The translations under genes and the position numbers were made by a program. From Streptomyces dysideae (lineage in GTDB: Bacteria > Actinomycetota > Actinomycetes > Streptomycetales > Streptomycetaceae): 64,000 nt of DNA. This document shows positions 41,452 through 50,475 of this stretch, piece by piece. Below the pieces are notes generated by a model that ran no database searches, had not been told where the DNA came from, and was given only the letters and a program-made list of their open reading frames with translations. Each line of letters starts with the position of its first letter. Position 1 is the stretch's first letter. The stretch is from the NCBI RefSeq assembly GCF_001514305.1, contig NZ_KQ949084.1:62001-126000 (forward strand). Direction: 5' to 3'.

Positions 41452-42429
41452 ATGACAACCGACACCTCGACGAAGTCCCCGGAGGCGGCCGCCGTGCCGC
41501 CTTCGGGCGCTGCATCGGACAAGCGGGTCCAGACCGGCCACAAGCGCCTGCTGACCCGCCGCGACCGGCTCACGCTCGGCCTCATGGCCGGGCTGCCGAC
41601 GATCCTGCACGTGGCCCTCGTCTGGGTCACGGCGCTCGCCTCCATCGCGCTCGCCTTCACCACCTGGGACGGCATCGGCTTCGACGCCATCAAGTGGGTC
41701 GGCCTGGAGAACTTCAAGCAGCTCTTCAACGACAACCCGCAGTTCTGGCCGGCCGTCCAGCACAACGTGATCTGGTTCGTCGTCCTGATCCTGATCCCGA
41801 CGCCGCTCGGCCTGTTCCTGGCCGTGCAGCTGGACAAGAAGATCCGCTTCAGCCGGGTCTACCAGACCGCGTTCTTCCTGCCCGTCGTGCTGTCGATGGC
41901 GGTCATCGGCTTCGTCTGGCAGCTCGTCTACAACCCCGACACCGGCCTGATCAACAGCCTCATCGGGGCCAACGAGCCCGGCAAGTACATCGACTGGATC
42001 GGCGACCCGGACCTCAACCTCTGGGCCATCCTCATCGCCGCGTCCTGGCGCCACGCCGGCTACATGATGATCCTCTACCTGGCCGGCCTGAAGGGCGTCG
42101 ACCCCGCGCTGCGCGAGGCGTCCGCCCTGGACGGCGCGGGCGAGTGGCAGACGTTCAAGAACGTCATCTTCCCCACCCTGCGGCCCACCAACACCATCGT
42201 CCTGGTCGTCACCATCATCGAGGCCCTGCGCGCCTTCGACCTGGTCTTCGTCTTCAACAAGGGCGCCGAGGGCACCGAGCTCCTGTCGATCCTGGTCACC
42301 AACAACATCATCGGCGAGTCCAGCCGCATCGGGTACGGATCGGCGATCGCCGTCGTCCTGCTGGTGATCTCCCTCGTCGTGATCATCCCTTACCTGGTGG
42401 CCACCTTCCGGAAGGAGCGGCGCGCATGA
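41452..42429 (+). CDS. Sugar ABC transporter permease (MalF-like)
   Basis: A 325-residue permease starting MTTDTSTKSPEAA, with a basic N-terminus and six helices. The EAA loop reads ALREASALDGAGEWQTFKNV. It starts 5 bp after the binding-protein stop and overlaps the next permease by 4 bp. Confidence 0.92.
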   Translation: MTTDTSTKSPEAAAVPPSGAASDKRVQTGHKRLLTRRDRLTLGLMAGLPTILHVALVWVTALASIALAFTTWDGIGFDAIKWVGLENFKQLFNDNPQFWPAVQHNVIWFVVLILIPTPLGLFLAVQLDKKIRFSRVYQTAFFLPVVLSMAVIGFVWQLVYNPDTGLINSLIGANEPGKYIDWIGDPDLNLWAILIAASWRHAGYMMILYLAGLKGVDPALREASALDGAGEWQTFKNVIFPTLRPTNTIVLVVTIIEALRAFDLVFVFNKGAEGTELLSILVTNNIIGESSRIGYGSAIAVVLLVISLVVIIPYLVATFRKERRA

Positions 42430-43310
42430 GCACCAGCGTCATGACCAAAGTCCGTCCGCCCGTCCGCCCCGCCCGGATCCTGCTGCACGTCTTCCTCGCC
42501 GGTGCGGCGCTGGCCTGGCTCGCGCCCCTGCTCTGGGCGATCTACGCGGCCCTGCGGCCGTACGGGGAGACCAGCGAGAAGGGCTATGTGTCCCTCCCGG
42601 ACACGCTGAACCTCGACAACTTCATCAACGCGTTCACGCAGTCGGACATGTCCCACTACTTCGTGAACACGCTGTTGATCGCGGTTCCGGCCGTGCTGCT
42701 GACGCTGTTCCTGTCGTCGATGGTCGCCTTCTACGTCAGCCGCTTCGACTTCCGCGTCAACCTCTTCCTGCTGCTGGTCTTCACCGCGGGCAACCTGCTG
42801 CCGCAGCAGGTCATCATCACCCCGCTGTACCGCCTGTACCTCCTCGTCGACCTGCCCGGCATCACCATGTCCGGCAAGCTGTACGACTCCGCCCTCGGCC
42901 TCGTCCTCATCCACGTGGCGTTCCAGTCCGGCTTCTGCGCCTTCGTGCTCAGCAACTACATGAAGATGCTCCCCCACGAGCTGACCGAGGCCGCCCTCGT
43001 CGACGGCGCCTCGGTGTGGCGGCTGTACTGGCAGATCACCCTGCCCCTGTGCAAGCCGGCGATGGCCGCCCTCGCGACCCTGCTGTCCATCTGGATCTAC
43101 AACGACTTCTTCTGGGCCCTCGTCCTGATCTCCACCGGCGAGAACATGCCGATCACCTCGGCGCTGAACAACCTCTCCGGGCAGTACTTCACCGACCCCA
43201 ACCTGATCGCCGCCGGCGCGCTGATCACCACGGTCCCGGTCCTGATCGTGTACTTCCTGCTCCAGCGCCAGTTCGTCGGCGGCCTCACCCTCGGCGCCAA
43301 CAAGGGCTGA
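42426..43310 (+). CDS. Sugar ABC transporter permease (MalG-like)
   Basis: A 294-residue permease with six helices and EAA loop ELTEAALVDGASVWRLYWQI. Its ATG overlaps the previous stop (ATGA). No ATPase gene is near; Streptomyces usually share the multitask ATPase MsiK for such importers. Confidence 0.92.
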   Translation: MSTSVMTKVRPPVRPARILLHVFLAGAALAWLAPLLWAIYAALRPYGETSEKGYVSLPDTLNLDNFINAFTQSDMSHYFVNTLLIAVPAVLLTLFLSSMVAFYVSRFDFRVNLFLLLVFTAGNLLPQQVIITPLYRLYLLVDLPGITMSGKLYDSALGLVLIHVAFQSGFCAFVLSNYMKMLPHELTEAALVDGASVWRLYWQITLPLCKPAMAALATLLSIWIYNDFFWALVLISTGENMPITSALNNLSGQYFTDPNLIAAGALITTVPVLIVYFLLQRQFVGGLTLGANKG

Positions 43311-43335
43311 CGGCCCCTTCTTGAAAGAGACACCC

Positions 43336-44652
43336 GTGCACCACCCCTTCACCCCCGTCGCCTCCGTGCCCGTGGACGTGGCAGCCGCCCGTGTCCACGA
43401 GGAGGGCTGGCAGTCCTGGAGCCCCAGCGGCGCCTACGCCCTGGACGCCACGCCGTACCGTCCGACGAACGGCAACTGGGCGACGGTCTGCTACCGCCCC
43501 GGCGTCACCGTCCCCGAGGGCACCTTCCAGGGCGAGGGCCTGCTGGCGCTCGACCCGGGGGACGGGTCGCCGGTGCGGCTGTGGGCCGCCGCGGATCCGC
43601 TGACCGAGGCCCCGTCCATCCGGCTGGCCGTAGGGGACGGAGCCGTCGCGGAGGTCAGCGCCGACGGCCCGGTGAAGGAGTGGACGGGCCCGGACATCCA
43701 GTCGGTGCTGGCGAGTTGGGCGGACAGCCTGGGTCTTGAGGCCCCTCGCCCGGCTCCCACCGTCTGGTGCTCCTGGTACGAGTACTTCACCGCCGTCACC
43801 GAGGACGACATCCACGAGAACCTCCGCGCGATGGACACCCTCGACCTGCCCATCGACGTCGTCCAGATCGACGACGGCTACCAGAAGGCGCTGGGCGACT
43901 GGCTCACCCTCTCCGGCCGCTTCCGCTCCCGGCAGGGCATCGCCGACGCCATCCGGGCCCGCGGCCGCCGCGCCGGCATCTGGACGGCACCGTTCCTGGT
44001 GGACCCGGCGAGCGACCTGGCCACCGAGCACCCCGACTGGCTGGTCCGCGACCCGGCGGGCGGCTTCACGCACGCCGGCCGCAACTGGGGGCACGACCTG
44101 CGCGTCCTGGACACCACGCACCCCGAGGCGGCGGCGTATCTGACGGAGGTCTACCGCACCCTGCGCGCCGAGGGCTACGACTACTTCAAGGTCGACTTCC
44201 TGTACGCGGGCGCGCTGGAGGGCGTACGGCACACGGACGCCGACGCTCTCCAGGCGTACCGTTCCGGCATCGCCCTGATCCGCGAGGCGATCGGCGCCGA
44301 CGCCTACCTGCTGGGCTGTGGGGCGCCGGTCCTCCCCTCCATCGGCCTGTTCGACGCGATGCGGGTCAGCCCCGACACGGCCCCGCACCGCCGCCCCGAG
44401 GCCGACGACTACAGCCAGCCCGGCCAGGATCCCGCCGAGTTCACGGGCGCCGGACGCCAGTGGCAGCACGGCCGCCTGTGGATCAACGACCCCGACTGCC
44501 TGATGGCCCGGCCCGCGGTGGAGACACGGGAACGCTGGGCGGCGCACGTGGAGGCGACGGGCGGCCTGATGGCGTCCAGCGACCGGCTGCTGTCGCTGGA
44601 CCAGTGGGGCGTGGAGACCACGCGCCGTCTTCTCTCGGAAGGTGCCCGATGA
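43336..44652 (+). CDS. Alpha-galactosidase, GH36-type
   Basis: A 438-residue enzyme. GWQSWSPSG near residue 24, WCSWYEY near 144, DVVQIDDGYQ near 174, the nucleophile Asp287 in FKVDFLYAG, and acid/base Asp347 in RVSPDTAP match clan GH-D (GH36). It lacks a signal peptide, so it works on imported sugars. GTG 43336 has AAAGAG upstream; an in-frame TTG at 43321 is a less likely start. Overlaps the beta-galactosidase gene by 4 bp. Confidence 0.88.
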   Translation: MHHPFTPVASVPVDVAAARVHEEGWQSWSPSGAYALDATPYRPTNGNWATVCYRPGVTVPEGTFQGEGLLALDPGDGSPVRLWAAADPLTEAPSIRLAVGDGAVAEVSADGPVKEWTGPDIQSVLASWADSLGLEAPRPAPTVWCSWYEYFTAVTEDDIHENLRAMDTLDLPIDVVQIDDGYQKALGDWLTLSGRFRSRQGIADAIRARGRRAGIWTAPFLVDPASDLATEHPDWLVRDPAGGFTHAGRNWGHDLRVLDTTHPEAAAYLTEVYRTLRAEGYDYFKVDFLYAGALEGVRHTDADALQAYRSGIALIREAIGADAYLLGCGAPVLPSIGLFDAMRVSPDTAPHRRPEADDYSQPGQDPAEFTGAGRQWQHGRLWINDPDCLMARPAVETRERWAAHVEATGGLMASSDRLLSLDQWGVETTRRLLSEGAR

Positions 44653-46655
44653 AGCGCGAACTGAAGGTGCCCGGCATCGCCTACGGCGGCGACTACAACC
44701 CCGAGCAGTGGCCCGAGGACGTCTGGGCCGAGGACATGCGCCTGATGCGCGAGGCGGGGGTGACGATGGTCAGCGTCGGCATCTTCTCGTGGGCGCTGCT
44801 GGAGCCGAGGGAGGGCGAGTACGACTTCACCCTCCTGGACCGGGTCCTGGACCTGCTCCACGCCCACGGCATCGCGGCCGACCTGGCGACTCCGACGGCG
44901 GCCCCGCCGGCCTGGTTCTTCCGCGCCCACCCGGAGGCGCTGCCGGTCGACAAGGACGGCCGGGCTCTGTCGTACGGCAGCCGCCAGACGTTCTGCCCGA
45001 GCAGCCCCGCCTACCGGGAGGCGGCCCTGCGTATGGCGGGGGAGCTCGCCCGCCGGTACGCGGACCATCCGGCGCTGGTGATGTGGCACGTCCACAACGA
45101 GTACGGCTGCCACAACGCGGAGTGCTACTGCGACGAGAGCGCGGCCGCGTTCCGGCGCTGGCTGCGCACGAAGTACGCGGACGACCTGACCGCCCTCAAC
45201 GACGCCTGGGGCACGCGCTTCTGGAGCCAGTGGTACTACGACTGGGACGAGATCCTGCCGCCCCGGCCGACCGGCGCGGTCCCGAACCCGACCCACCAGC
45301 TGGACTGGCGCCGCTTCTGCAGCGACGCATTGCTGTCGCTGTACGAGGCGGAGCGGGACGTCCTGCGCAAGGCGGCCCCCGCCATCCCCGCCACCACCAA
45401 CTTCATGGTGATGCACAACTTCGACGCGCTGGACTACTGGCGGTGGGCCCCGCAGCTGGACATCGTCTCGAACGACCACTACCTCCAGTCGACGGACCCC
45501 GAGTCGGAGCTCGACCTGGCGTTGAGCGGCGACCTGGTCCGCTCCCTCGCGGGCGGCCCCTGGCTCCTGATGGAGCACTCCACGGGCGCGGTGAACTGGC
45601 AGCCCGTGAACCGCGCGAAGCGCCCCGGCGAGCTGCGCCGCAACGCCCTCGCCCATGTGGCGCGGGGCGCGGACGGCATCGCGTACTTCCAGTGGCGGGC
45701 TGCGAAGGCGGGCGCCGAGCAGTGGCACTCGGCGATGCTCCCGCACGCGGGCACGGACAGCCAGATCTGGCGGGACGTCGTCCAACTGGGCGCGGATCTG
45801 CGGGCGTTGGGTGAGGTGCGCGGCAGCGTCGGTACGGCCTCGGTGGCGATCGCCTGGGACTGGAACGCCCGCTGGGCGATGGAACTCCCCTCCCAGCCCA
45901 GCGAGTTGCTCCGCTTCCACGACCTGGTCCGCGCGTGGTACGAGCCGCTGTGGCGCTCGGGCGTCGCGGTGGACTTCGTACGCCCCGACGCGGACCTGTC
46001 CCGGTACCGCGTCGTCCTCGCCCCCAGCCTCTACCTGGTGGACGACGCGGGCGCGGCGAACCTGACGGGCTTCGCGGACACCGGCGGCACGCTGGTGGTG
46101 GGCTTCCACAGCGGCGCCGTGGACCCCAACTGCCATGTCCGGCTGGGCGGTTACCCGGGCGCGTTCCGGGAGGCGCTCGGAGTGCGGAGCGACGAACTCT
46201 TCCCGCTGCTGCCGGGTGAGTCCCTGGACCTGACCGGCGGCGGTACGGCGACCCTGTGGTCGGAGCGGCTGCGGCTGGAGGGCGCGCGGGCGGTGGCGTC
46301 GTACACGACGGGCCCGCTGGCGGGCACCCCGGCGGTGACCCACCACACGTACGGCCGGGGCACCACCTGGTACCTGGCCACCCAGCCGGACCCCACGACC
46401 CTGGCCGGCCTGCTGGCCCGCATCCACACGGAGGCCGGCGTGACACCGGTCCGCGCCACTCCGCCGGGAGTCGAGACGGTGCTGCGGCGGGGCGCGGACG
46501 CCGACTATCTCTTCCTGATCAACCACACGGACGAGGACGCCCGGGTCGCCACCTCGGAGCCGGCGGTGGAGCTGCTGACCGGGAAACCGGTGGCCGGGTC
46601 GGTTGTCGTGGGGGCGGGGGACGTGGCGGTGGTGCGGGAGCCGCGCGACGCCTGA
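44649..46655 (+). CDS. Beta-galactosidase, GH42
   Basis: A 668-residue enzyme. GGDYNPEQWP at the start, acid/base Glu151 in HVHNEYGCH, nucleophile Glu309 in LLMEHSTGAVNW, and the zinc cysteines C116, C154, C159, C161 are visible. Trimerisation and C-terminal domains complete the usual length. Cytoplasmic. Together with the GH36 gene it would break down galactosides taken up by the ABC system. Confidence 0.93.
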   Translation: MKRELKVPGIAYGGDYNPEQWPEDVWAEDMRLMREAGVTMVSVGIFSWALLEPREGEYDFTLLDRVLDLLHAHGIAADLATPTAAPPAWFFRAHPEALPVDKDGRALSYGSRQTFCPSSPAYREAALRMAGELARRYADHPALVMWHVHNEYGCHNAECYCDESAAAFRRWLRTKYADDLTALNDAWGTRFWSQWYYDWDEILPPRPTGAVPNPTHQLDWRRFCSDALLSLYEAERDVLRKAAPAIPATTNFMVMHNFDALDYWRWAPQLDIVSNDHYLQSTDPESELDLALSGDLVRSLAGGPWLLMEHSTGAVNWQPVNRAKRPGELRRNALAHVARGADGIAYFQWRAAKAGAEQWHSAMLPHAGTDSQIWRDVVQLGADLRALGEVRGSVGTASVAIAWDWNARWAMELPSQPSELLRFHDLVRAWYEPLWRSGVAVDFVRPDADLSRYRVVLAPSLYLVDDAGAANLTGFADTGGTLVVGFHSGAVDPNCHVRLGGYPGAFREALGVRSDELFPLLPGESLDLTGGGTATLWSERLRLEGARAVASYTTGPLAGTPAVTHHTYGRGTTWYLATQPDPTTLAGLLARIHTEAGVTPVRATPPGVETVLRRGADADYLFLINHTDEDARVATSEPAVELLTGKPVAGSVVVGAGDVAVVREPRDA

Positions 46656-46858
46656 GGGGGCCGGCGACTCCCTGTTGAAGCGGCCGATTCCGGGCCGCGC
46701 GGCGCGCTGGGCCGCCGCGCGGTCGTCGGTCGGCTCCAGGAGCACAGCCCGGTGTTCGCTCGGTGGGCGCCGAGCTGTGTCGTGGTGACCCCGGCCGCGG
46801 CGGGGCGGGGGAGGTCCGCGGTCGTGTGCGGCTGACTCCGTGACGACCCGCGCCCGGC

Positions 46859-47671
46859 TCAGCCGATGCAGAGTACGAGCACGCAGAGCTGCGACGGTGA
46901 GGTCGCGGCCGGGTCGGGGCTCTCCGGTGTCGTGCCCGACTCGGTGCCGCCGTCCGTGCTGCCCGAGTCGTCCGCGGCGGGGGGTGTGGGCGTCGGTGTC
47001 GGCGTCGTTTCGGCGGCGTCGGGGAGTGTTCCGCCGGTGGCGGGAGTGGCGGCGGCCTGTGGCTGGGTGGCCGATATCGGCGTCGTACGAGAGACGGTGG
47101 CTGCGTTCGGCTGGGTGTTCCGCGGTGTCGTGGTGAGCGGGGCCGTGTCCTGCCGGCCGGCGCGCTCGGGCGCGGTGGGCTGGGTGGCGGGCGTGGAGCC
47201 GGAGCGGCGGGTATCGGTGTCGGGGAGGGTGGGCGCGGGGAGGGCGTCCTGAACCTCTTCGTCGACCTCGGCGCCCGTGCCTCCGGCGACCTCGGGTGCG
47301 GTGGCCGCCTGGGTGCGGTCGCCGCCCTGGCGGTCCATCGAGGCCACGGTCAGTGCGCCGCCGACGAGTGCGAAGGCGGTCGCGACCACGGCCCGCCGCT
47401 GGCTCTTCTTCCAGCGGGCGCGCTGCCGACGCCGTGCCGCCCGTCCCTGCGGCGCGGGAGGCGCGTCCACGAGGTCGGCGGCTTCGGCGGCGGTCTCGAG
47501 CTGCGGTTCCTCGTCCGTCATGTCGAGGAACCGGCCGTCGTCCCAGGTGTCCGACGCCGGGACGGTACGGCTGACGGCCGTGACCGGCGCGATGTCCGGG
47601 GCGTAGGAGCCGCAGCCGGGACACACCAGAGCGCCGTTGAGGTGGCGCCGGCATGAGGAGCAGTAGTCCAT
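46859..47671 (-). CDS. Zinc-ribbon single-pass membrane protein
   Basis: A 270-residue protein from ATG 47671. The N-terminus MDYCSSCRRHLNG and VCPGCG form a CxxC-x-CxxC zinc ribbon, then a basic RAARRRQRARWKKSQRR stretch, one membrane helix (AVVATAFALVGGALTV), and a long Thr/Pro-rich outer tail ending CVLVLCIG. I remember the same layout in other Streptomyces, with no known function. Confidence 0.78.
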   Translation of the reverse strand: MDYCSSCRRHLNGALVCPGCGSYAPDIAPVTAVSRTVPASDTWDDGRFLDMTDEEPQLETAAEAADLVDAPPAPQGRAARRRQRARWKKSQRRAVVATAFALVGGALTVASMDRQGGDRTQAATAPEVAGGTGAEVDEEVQDALPAPTLPDTDTRRSGSTPATQPTAPERAGRQDTAPLTTTPRNTQPNAATVSRTTPISATQPQAAATPATGGTLPDAAETTPTPTPTPPAADDSGSTDGGTESGTTPESPDPAATSPSQLCVLVLCIG

Positions 47672-47926
47672 CTGCGGTCTTCCTGGTCGCACGGGGTCGC
47701 ACTGAAGATCGAGCGGGCAGCAACGGTAACGAGGCCTGCGGAAGACTGTGTGCAGGCCGTGTAAGGCTCCTGAGGGGATTCCCGGCGGCGGTTTGGAACT
47801 CCCGCCTGCCGGAACCGTCTTGTCCGAAAAGCACATGGCCACGATCGGAGGACACGGTTTCCCCCGATACGGGTCATGCCGTGGTGCGGACGTGCCACCG
47901 GGGTGCGCGGGAGCGTTAGCTGCGAC

Positions 47927-48112
47927 ATGAATTGCACAGTCATCACAGGACGCCTGCTCCTGCCGCGCGGCGAGCGGCGCCCGGCACCGCAGCAGGACCC
48001 GCCCATCTACGCCGCCCTGGTCCTGGAGTGGCGTACCGGCGGACGGACGGTCCCTGTCACACGGGACGGACAGCGGACCGCCCTGGTCGCCGGCGTTTCT
48101 GGGGGCCGGTGA
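47927..48112 (+). CDS. Small hypothetical protein
   Basis: A 61-residue ORF: MNCTVITGRLLLPRGERRPA and LEWRTGGRTVPVTRDG. GC bias at third positions fits coding, but there is no good ribosome-binding site and no known relative. It could be chance. Confidence 0.35.
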   Translation: MNCTVITGRLLLPRGERRPAPQQDPPIYAALVLEWRTGGRTVPVTRDGQRTALVAGVSGGR

Positions 48113-48127
48113 GGGGGCGAGCCGGTG

Positions 48128-48655
48128 TCAGCAGGGCCGGCCGACGCCCTGGACGCGGGCTCTCCCGGTGAGCGCCCCGCACATGGGACAGCGTTGCCGC
48201 GCCCCGGCCTGCGCGGCGAGGGTGCCCGTGGCCTGCTGCAGGGCCAGTTCCACGGCGGCGGGCACGAACAGCGTGCCGGAGCCGTCCGGCGGCACCAGCC
48301 AGCGCAGCCGCCCCGCGGCCCGGTGCGGTGCCGGCACGGTGATCCACGAGCCCGTGGTCAGATAGCGGATGTCCGCGCCGATCCAGCGCCCGTCGGGATC
48401 CGGCGGCAGGAAGAACGCCACCCGGTGCGCGACGGCGTCGGCGAGCACGGGACCGGGTGCCTGCGGGATGCTCAGCAGGGAGTCGAGGGCCAGCACGCCC
48501 AGTTCCTCGGGCACGCTCAGCACGTCCCAGAACCGTCCGCAGGACAGCAGCGCCGTCCCGGTCTCCCCGTGCCACTCCCGCTTGCAGGCCCGTGGGTCGG
48601 TCGAGGCGGCGGCGAGCCACTCCATGGCTTGTCGCGTAACTGTTCGCATGGGCAT
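48128..48655 (-). CDS. Conserved Streptomyces protein, primase/polymerase-like fragment family
   Basis: A 175-residue protein with RFWDVLSVPEELGVLALD, GPVLADAVAHRVAFFLPP and GSGTLFVPAAVELAL, resembling the short stand-alone relatives of the bifunctional primase-polymerase N-terminal domain in Streptomyces. A C-terminal CPMCGAL...C could bind zinc. Catalytic acids are not evident, so it may not be an enzyme. Confidence 0.6.
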   Translation of the reverse strand: MPMRTVTRQAMEWLAAASTDPRACKREWHGETGTALLSCGRFWDVLSVPEELGVLALDSLLSIPQAPGPVLADAVAHRVAFFLPPDPDGRWIGADIRYLTTGSWITVPAPHRAAGRLRWLVPPDGSGTLFVPAAVELALQQATGTLAAQAGARQRCPMCGALTGRARVQGVGRPC

Positions 48656-48809
48656 CCTCCGGGATACGTTCGCAACAGTGCGGGGGCGGCATGCTCATGC
48701 TTGTAGATATTTCTATGGTGCGGAAGGGGTGGCGAACCATGGCGATTGCGACCGTTATGTTCGCGCCTGGAGCAGGTGTTCCCGTGACCGCGGAAGGCTC
48801 GGCGACACC

Positions 48810-48974
48810 ATGAGCCCGACCGCGAACTGGACCCGTATGCGGCGGGCATGGCGCAGCGCGTTCCGGCGGGACCCGCTGGCGCCGCTGGTGGAGACGGCGC
48901 GACGCCTCGACTACGGCGCGGGCCGGGTTCCGGCGCCGGTGACGAGGGGGCGGGAGAGACCTGAACGCCGGTGA
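48810..48974 (+). CDS. Small basic protein
   Basis: A 54-residue ORF: MSPTANWTRMRRAWRSAFRR and DPLAPLVETARRLDYG. GGAAGG lies about 12 bp before the ATG. Plausible but unconfirmed. Confidence 0.4.
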   Translation: MSPTANWTRMRRAWRSAFRRDPLAPLVETARRLDYGAGRVPAPVTRGRERPERR

Positions 48975-49216
48975 ACAGCACCGGAATTGACGACCGGGCC
49001 GTACAACCGATCGAGAGACGTGCTGGTCGGCCAGGGCATGACACGCTTGTATACGTCATGCCGGTACTCACCGGCGTGGACGCCGGCGAGCCGGCCGCGT
49101 TCGCGAAGGTCATCTGGACCGCCGACTGCACGCCCGACACCGCCGCCACGGCCGTCTGCGACGTTCCTCCGCCGGCGGATTCGTCTCGCCGCCGCATCGC
49201 TGACGTCGCTCAGGGG

Positions 49217-49678
49217 ATGATGGCCGGCATGGGCATCCGCATCCGCATTGACGCCGTCGAGCTGCCCGGTCTCGTCACCGGCGAGTGGTCCGACATCCAT
49301 GTCGCCGTGCAGCGCCGCGACCGCCCGGCCGAGCTCCTCGACCCGCGGCCCGGCGACGCCGTGTCCGCCACCTGGACCCTGGAGTGCACCACGGTCGCCG
49401 CCCCGCACGGCACCGATGTGCGGGGCCCGTACGTACAGGGCCGTCCGGGCGGCCGGTTCGTCCACCTGTCGTGGGGAACGGTCGACGACGCCGGCACCTT
49501 CACCATGTTCCGCCGGGCCAAGCTCATGCTCGACGCCGTGCCCGCCGAGACACTCGACGCCGCCGCACGCACCGGCCTGCTGGTCGGCCGCCTCGGCCTG
49601 ACCGACGCATGCGGCATGCCCCTGTGCGCGCGGGTCGTACCACCGGGCATCACCTGGACCGCCGAAGACGCCGACTGA
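49217..49678 (+). CDS. DUF5990 family protein
   Basis: About 150 residues of recognisable domain: IRIRIDAVELPG, HVAVQRRDRPAELLDP, ATWTLECT, RGPYVQGRPGGRFVHLSWG, MFRRAKLMLDAVP, and GRLGLTDACGMPLCARV. The ORF is open 246 bp further upstream, but that part has no domain similarity and contains promoter-like TATACG near 49050, so I place the start at 49217 (49229 is possible). Function unknown. Confidence 0.75.
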   Translation: MMAGMGIRIRIDAVELPGLVTGEWSDIHVAVQRRDRPAELLDPRPGDAVSATWTLECTTVAAPHGTDVRGPYVQGRPGGRFVHLSWGTVDDAGTFTMFRRAKLMLDAVPAETLDAAARTGLLVGRLGLTDACGMPLCARVVPPGITWTAEDAD

Positions 49679-49696
49679 GCGCGTCCGCGACCGAAC

Positions 49697-50389
49697 TCAC
49701 GCGGCCGGCTCCGGCTCCGTCCCTGCCTCCGTCTCCACGGGCAGTTCCGCCAGCCGCCACTCCAGCATCCCCTCCACCAGCCGGACCGCCCTGCGGCCCC
49801 GCTCGCGCAGGAGGCGTACGGCGTCGTGGGCCAGGACGCAGTAGGCGCCCCGGCAGTACGCCACCACCTCCGTCTCCTCCGGCAACTCCGCGATGCGGTC
49901 GGCGAGTTCGGTGACCGGGATGGACAGCGCGCCGGGGATGTGTCCCGCCTCGTACTCCTCCGCCGGACGCACATCGAGGACGACGATCTCGCCGGCCGCC
50001 GCGCGGGCGAGCAGTTCCTCCCGGTCGGCCTCCGCCACGTCGTCCGTGCCGAGGCCGAGGTAGGCGCGCCGGGCGGGCTCGACGGCGTCCTGGTGGACCT
50101 GGGCGACCCGGCGCAGCAGCGCGTAGAGGGCGGCGACGTCGTCCCCGGCCAGCCGGTAGTGGATGCGCACGCCCTCGCGCCGGGTGGCGACCAGGCCGGC
50201 CTGTTTGAGGGTCTGCAGATGTGCCGACGCGGTGGTCAGGTTCAGCCCGGCGGCCCGGGCGAGGGCCTCGACGGGGCGCTCGCCCTGGGCCAGCAGATCG
50301 AGCAGCTCCAGGCGTTTCCCACTGCTCAGCGCCTTGCCCGTGCGGGCGAAGGCGTCGTACAGCGCGGCCTTGCGGACGGCGTCTCCCAT
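49697..50389 (-). CDS. ArsR-type repressor fused to a rhodanese domain
   Basis: A 230-residue protein from ATG 50389 (GGAGGA just upstream; 50401 is another ATG). Residues 1-95 are an ArsR winged helix (LELLDLLAQGERPVEALARA, LNLTTASAHLQTLKQAGLV). Residues 110-215 are a rhodanese domain with active-site CRGAYC, which holds two cysteines. Such fusions sense persulfide or thiosulfate sulfur. It is divergent from the persulfide dioxygenase-like gene, with a palindromic operator between. Confidence 0.88.
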   Translation of the reverse strand: MGDAVRKAALYDAFARTGKALSSGKRLELLDLLAQGERPVEALARAAGLNLTTASAHLQTLKQAGLVATRREGVRIHYRLAGDDVAALYALLRRVAQVHQDAVEPARRAYLGLGTDDVAEADREELLARAAAGEIVVLDVRPAEEYEAGHIPGALSIPVTELADRIAELPEETEVVAYCRGAYCVLAHDAVRLLRERGRRAVRLVEGMLEWRLAELPVETEAGTEPEPAA

Positions 50390-50402
50390 GGCATCCTCCA
50401 TA

Positions 50403-50414
50403 ATTCCATGGAAT
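50403..50414. promoter_or_regulatory. ArsR-type operator
   Basis: ATTCCATGGAAT is a perfect 12-bp palindrome 13 bp upstream of the ArsR start and 61 bp upstream of the divergent gene. TAGTGT just after it is a possible -10 box for the rightward promoter, so binding would block both directions. Confidence 0.65.
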
Positions 50415-50475
50415 AGTGTAGTGGTGGCCGGGCACAGAGACCAGCCGGCCCGTACCGTGGCACTTGGAGGCCCCG

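Noticed and set aside
44409-47855. A very long open frame (over 1100 codons) on the minus strand opposite the galactosidase genes
   Set aside because: It lies antisense to clear GH36 and GH42 genes with intact catalytic motifs; long shadow frames are normal in high-GC DNA. Its translation is Arg/Gly/His-rich without domains.
48971-49216. Upstream extension of the DUF5990 gene
   Set aside because: The frame is open but has no similarity to the family and contains a promoter-like sequence; a later start is more likely.
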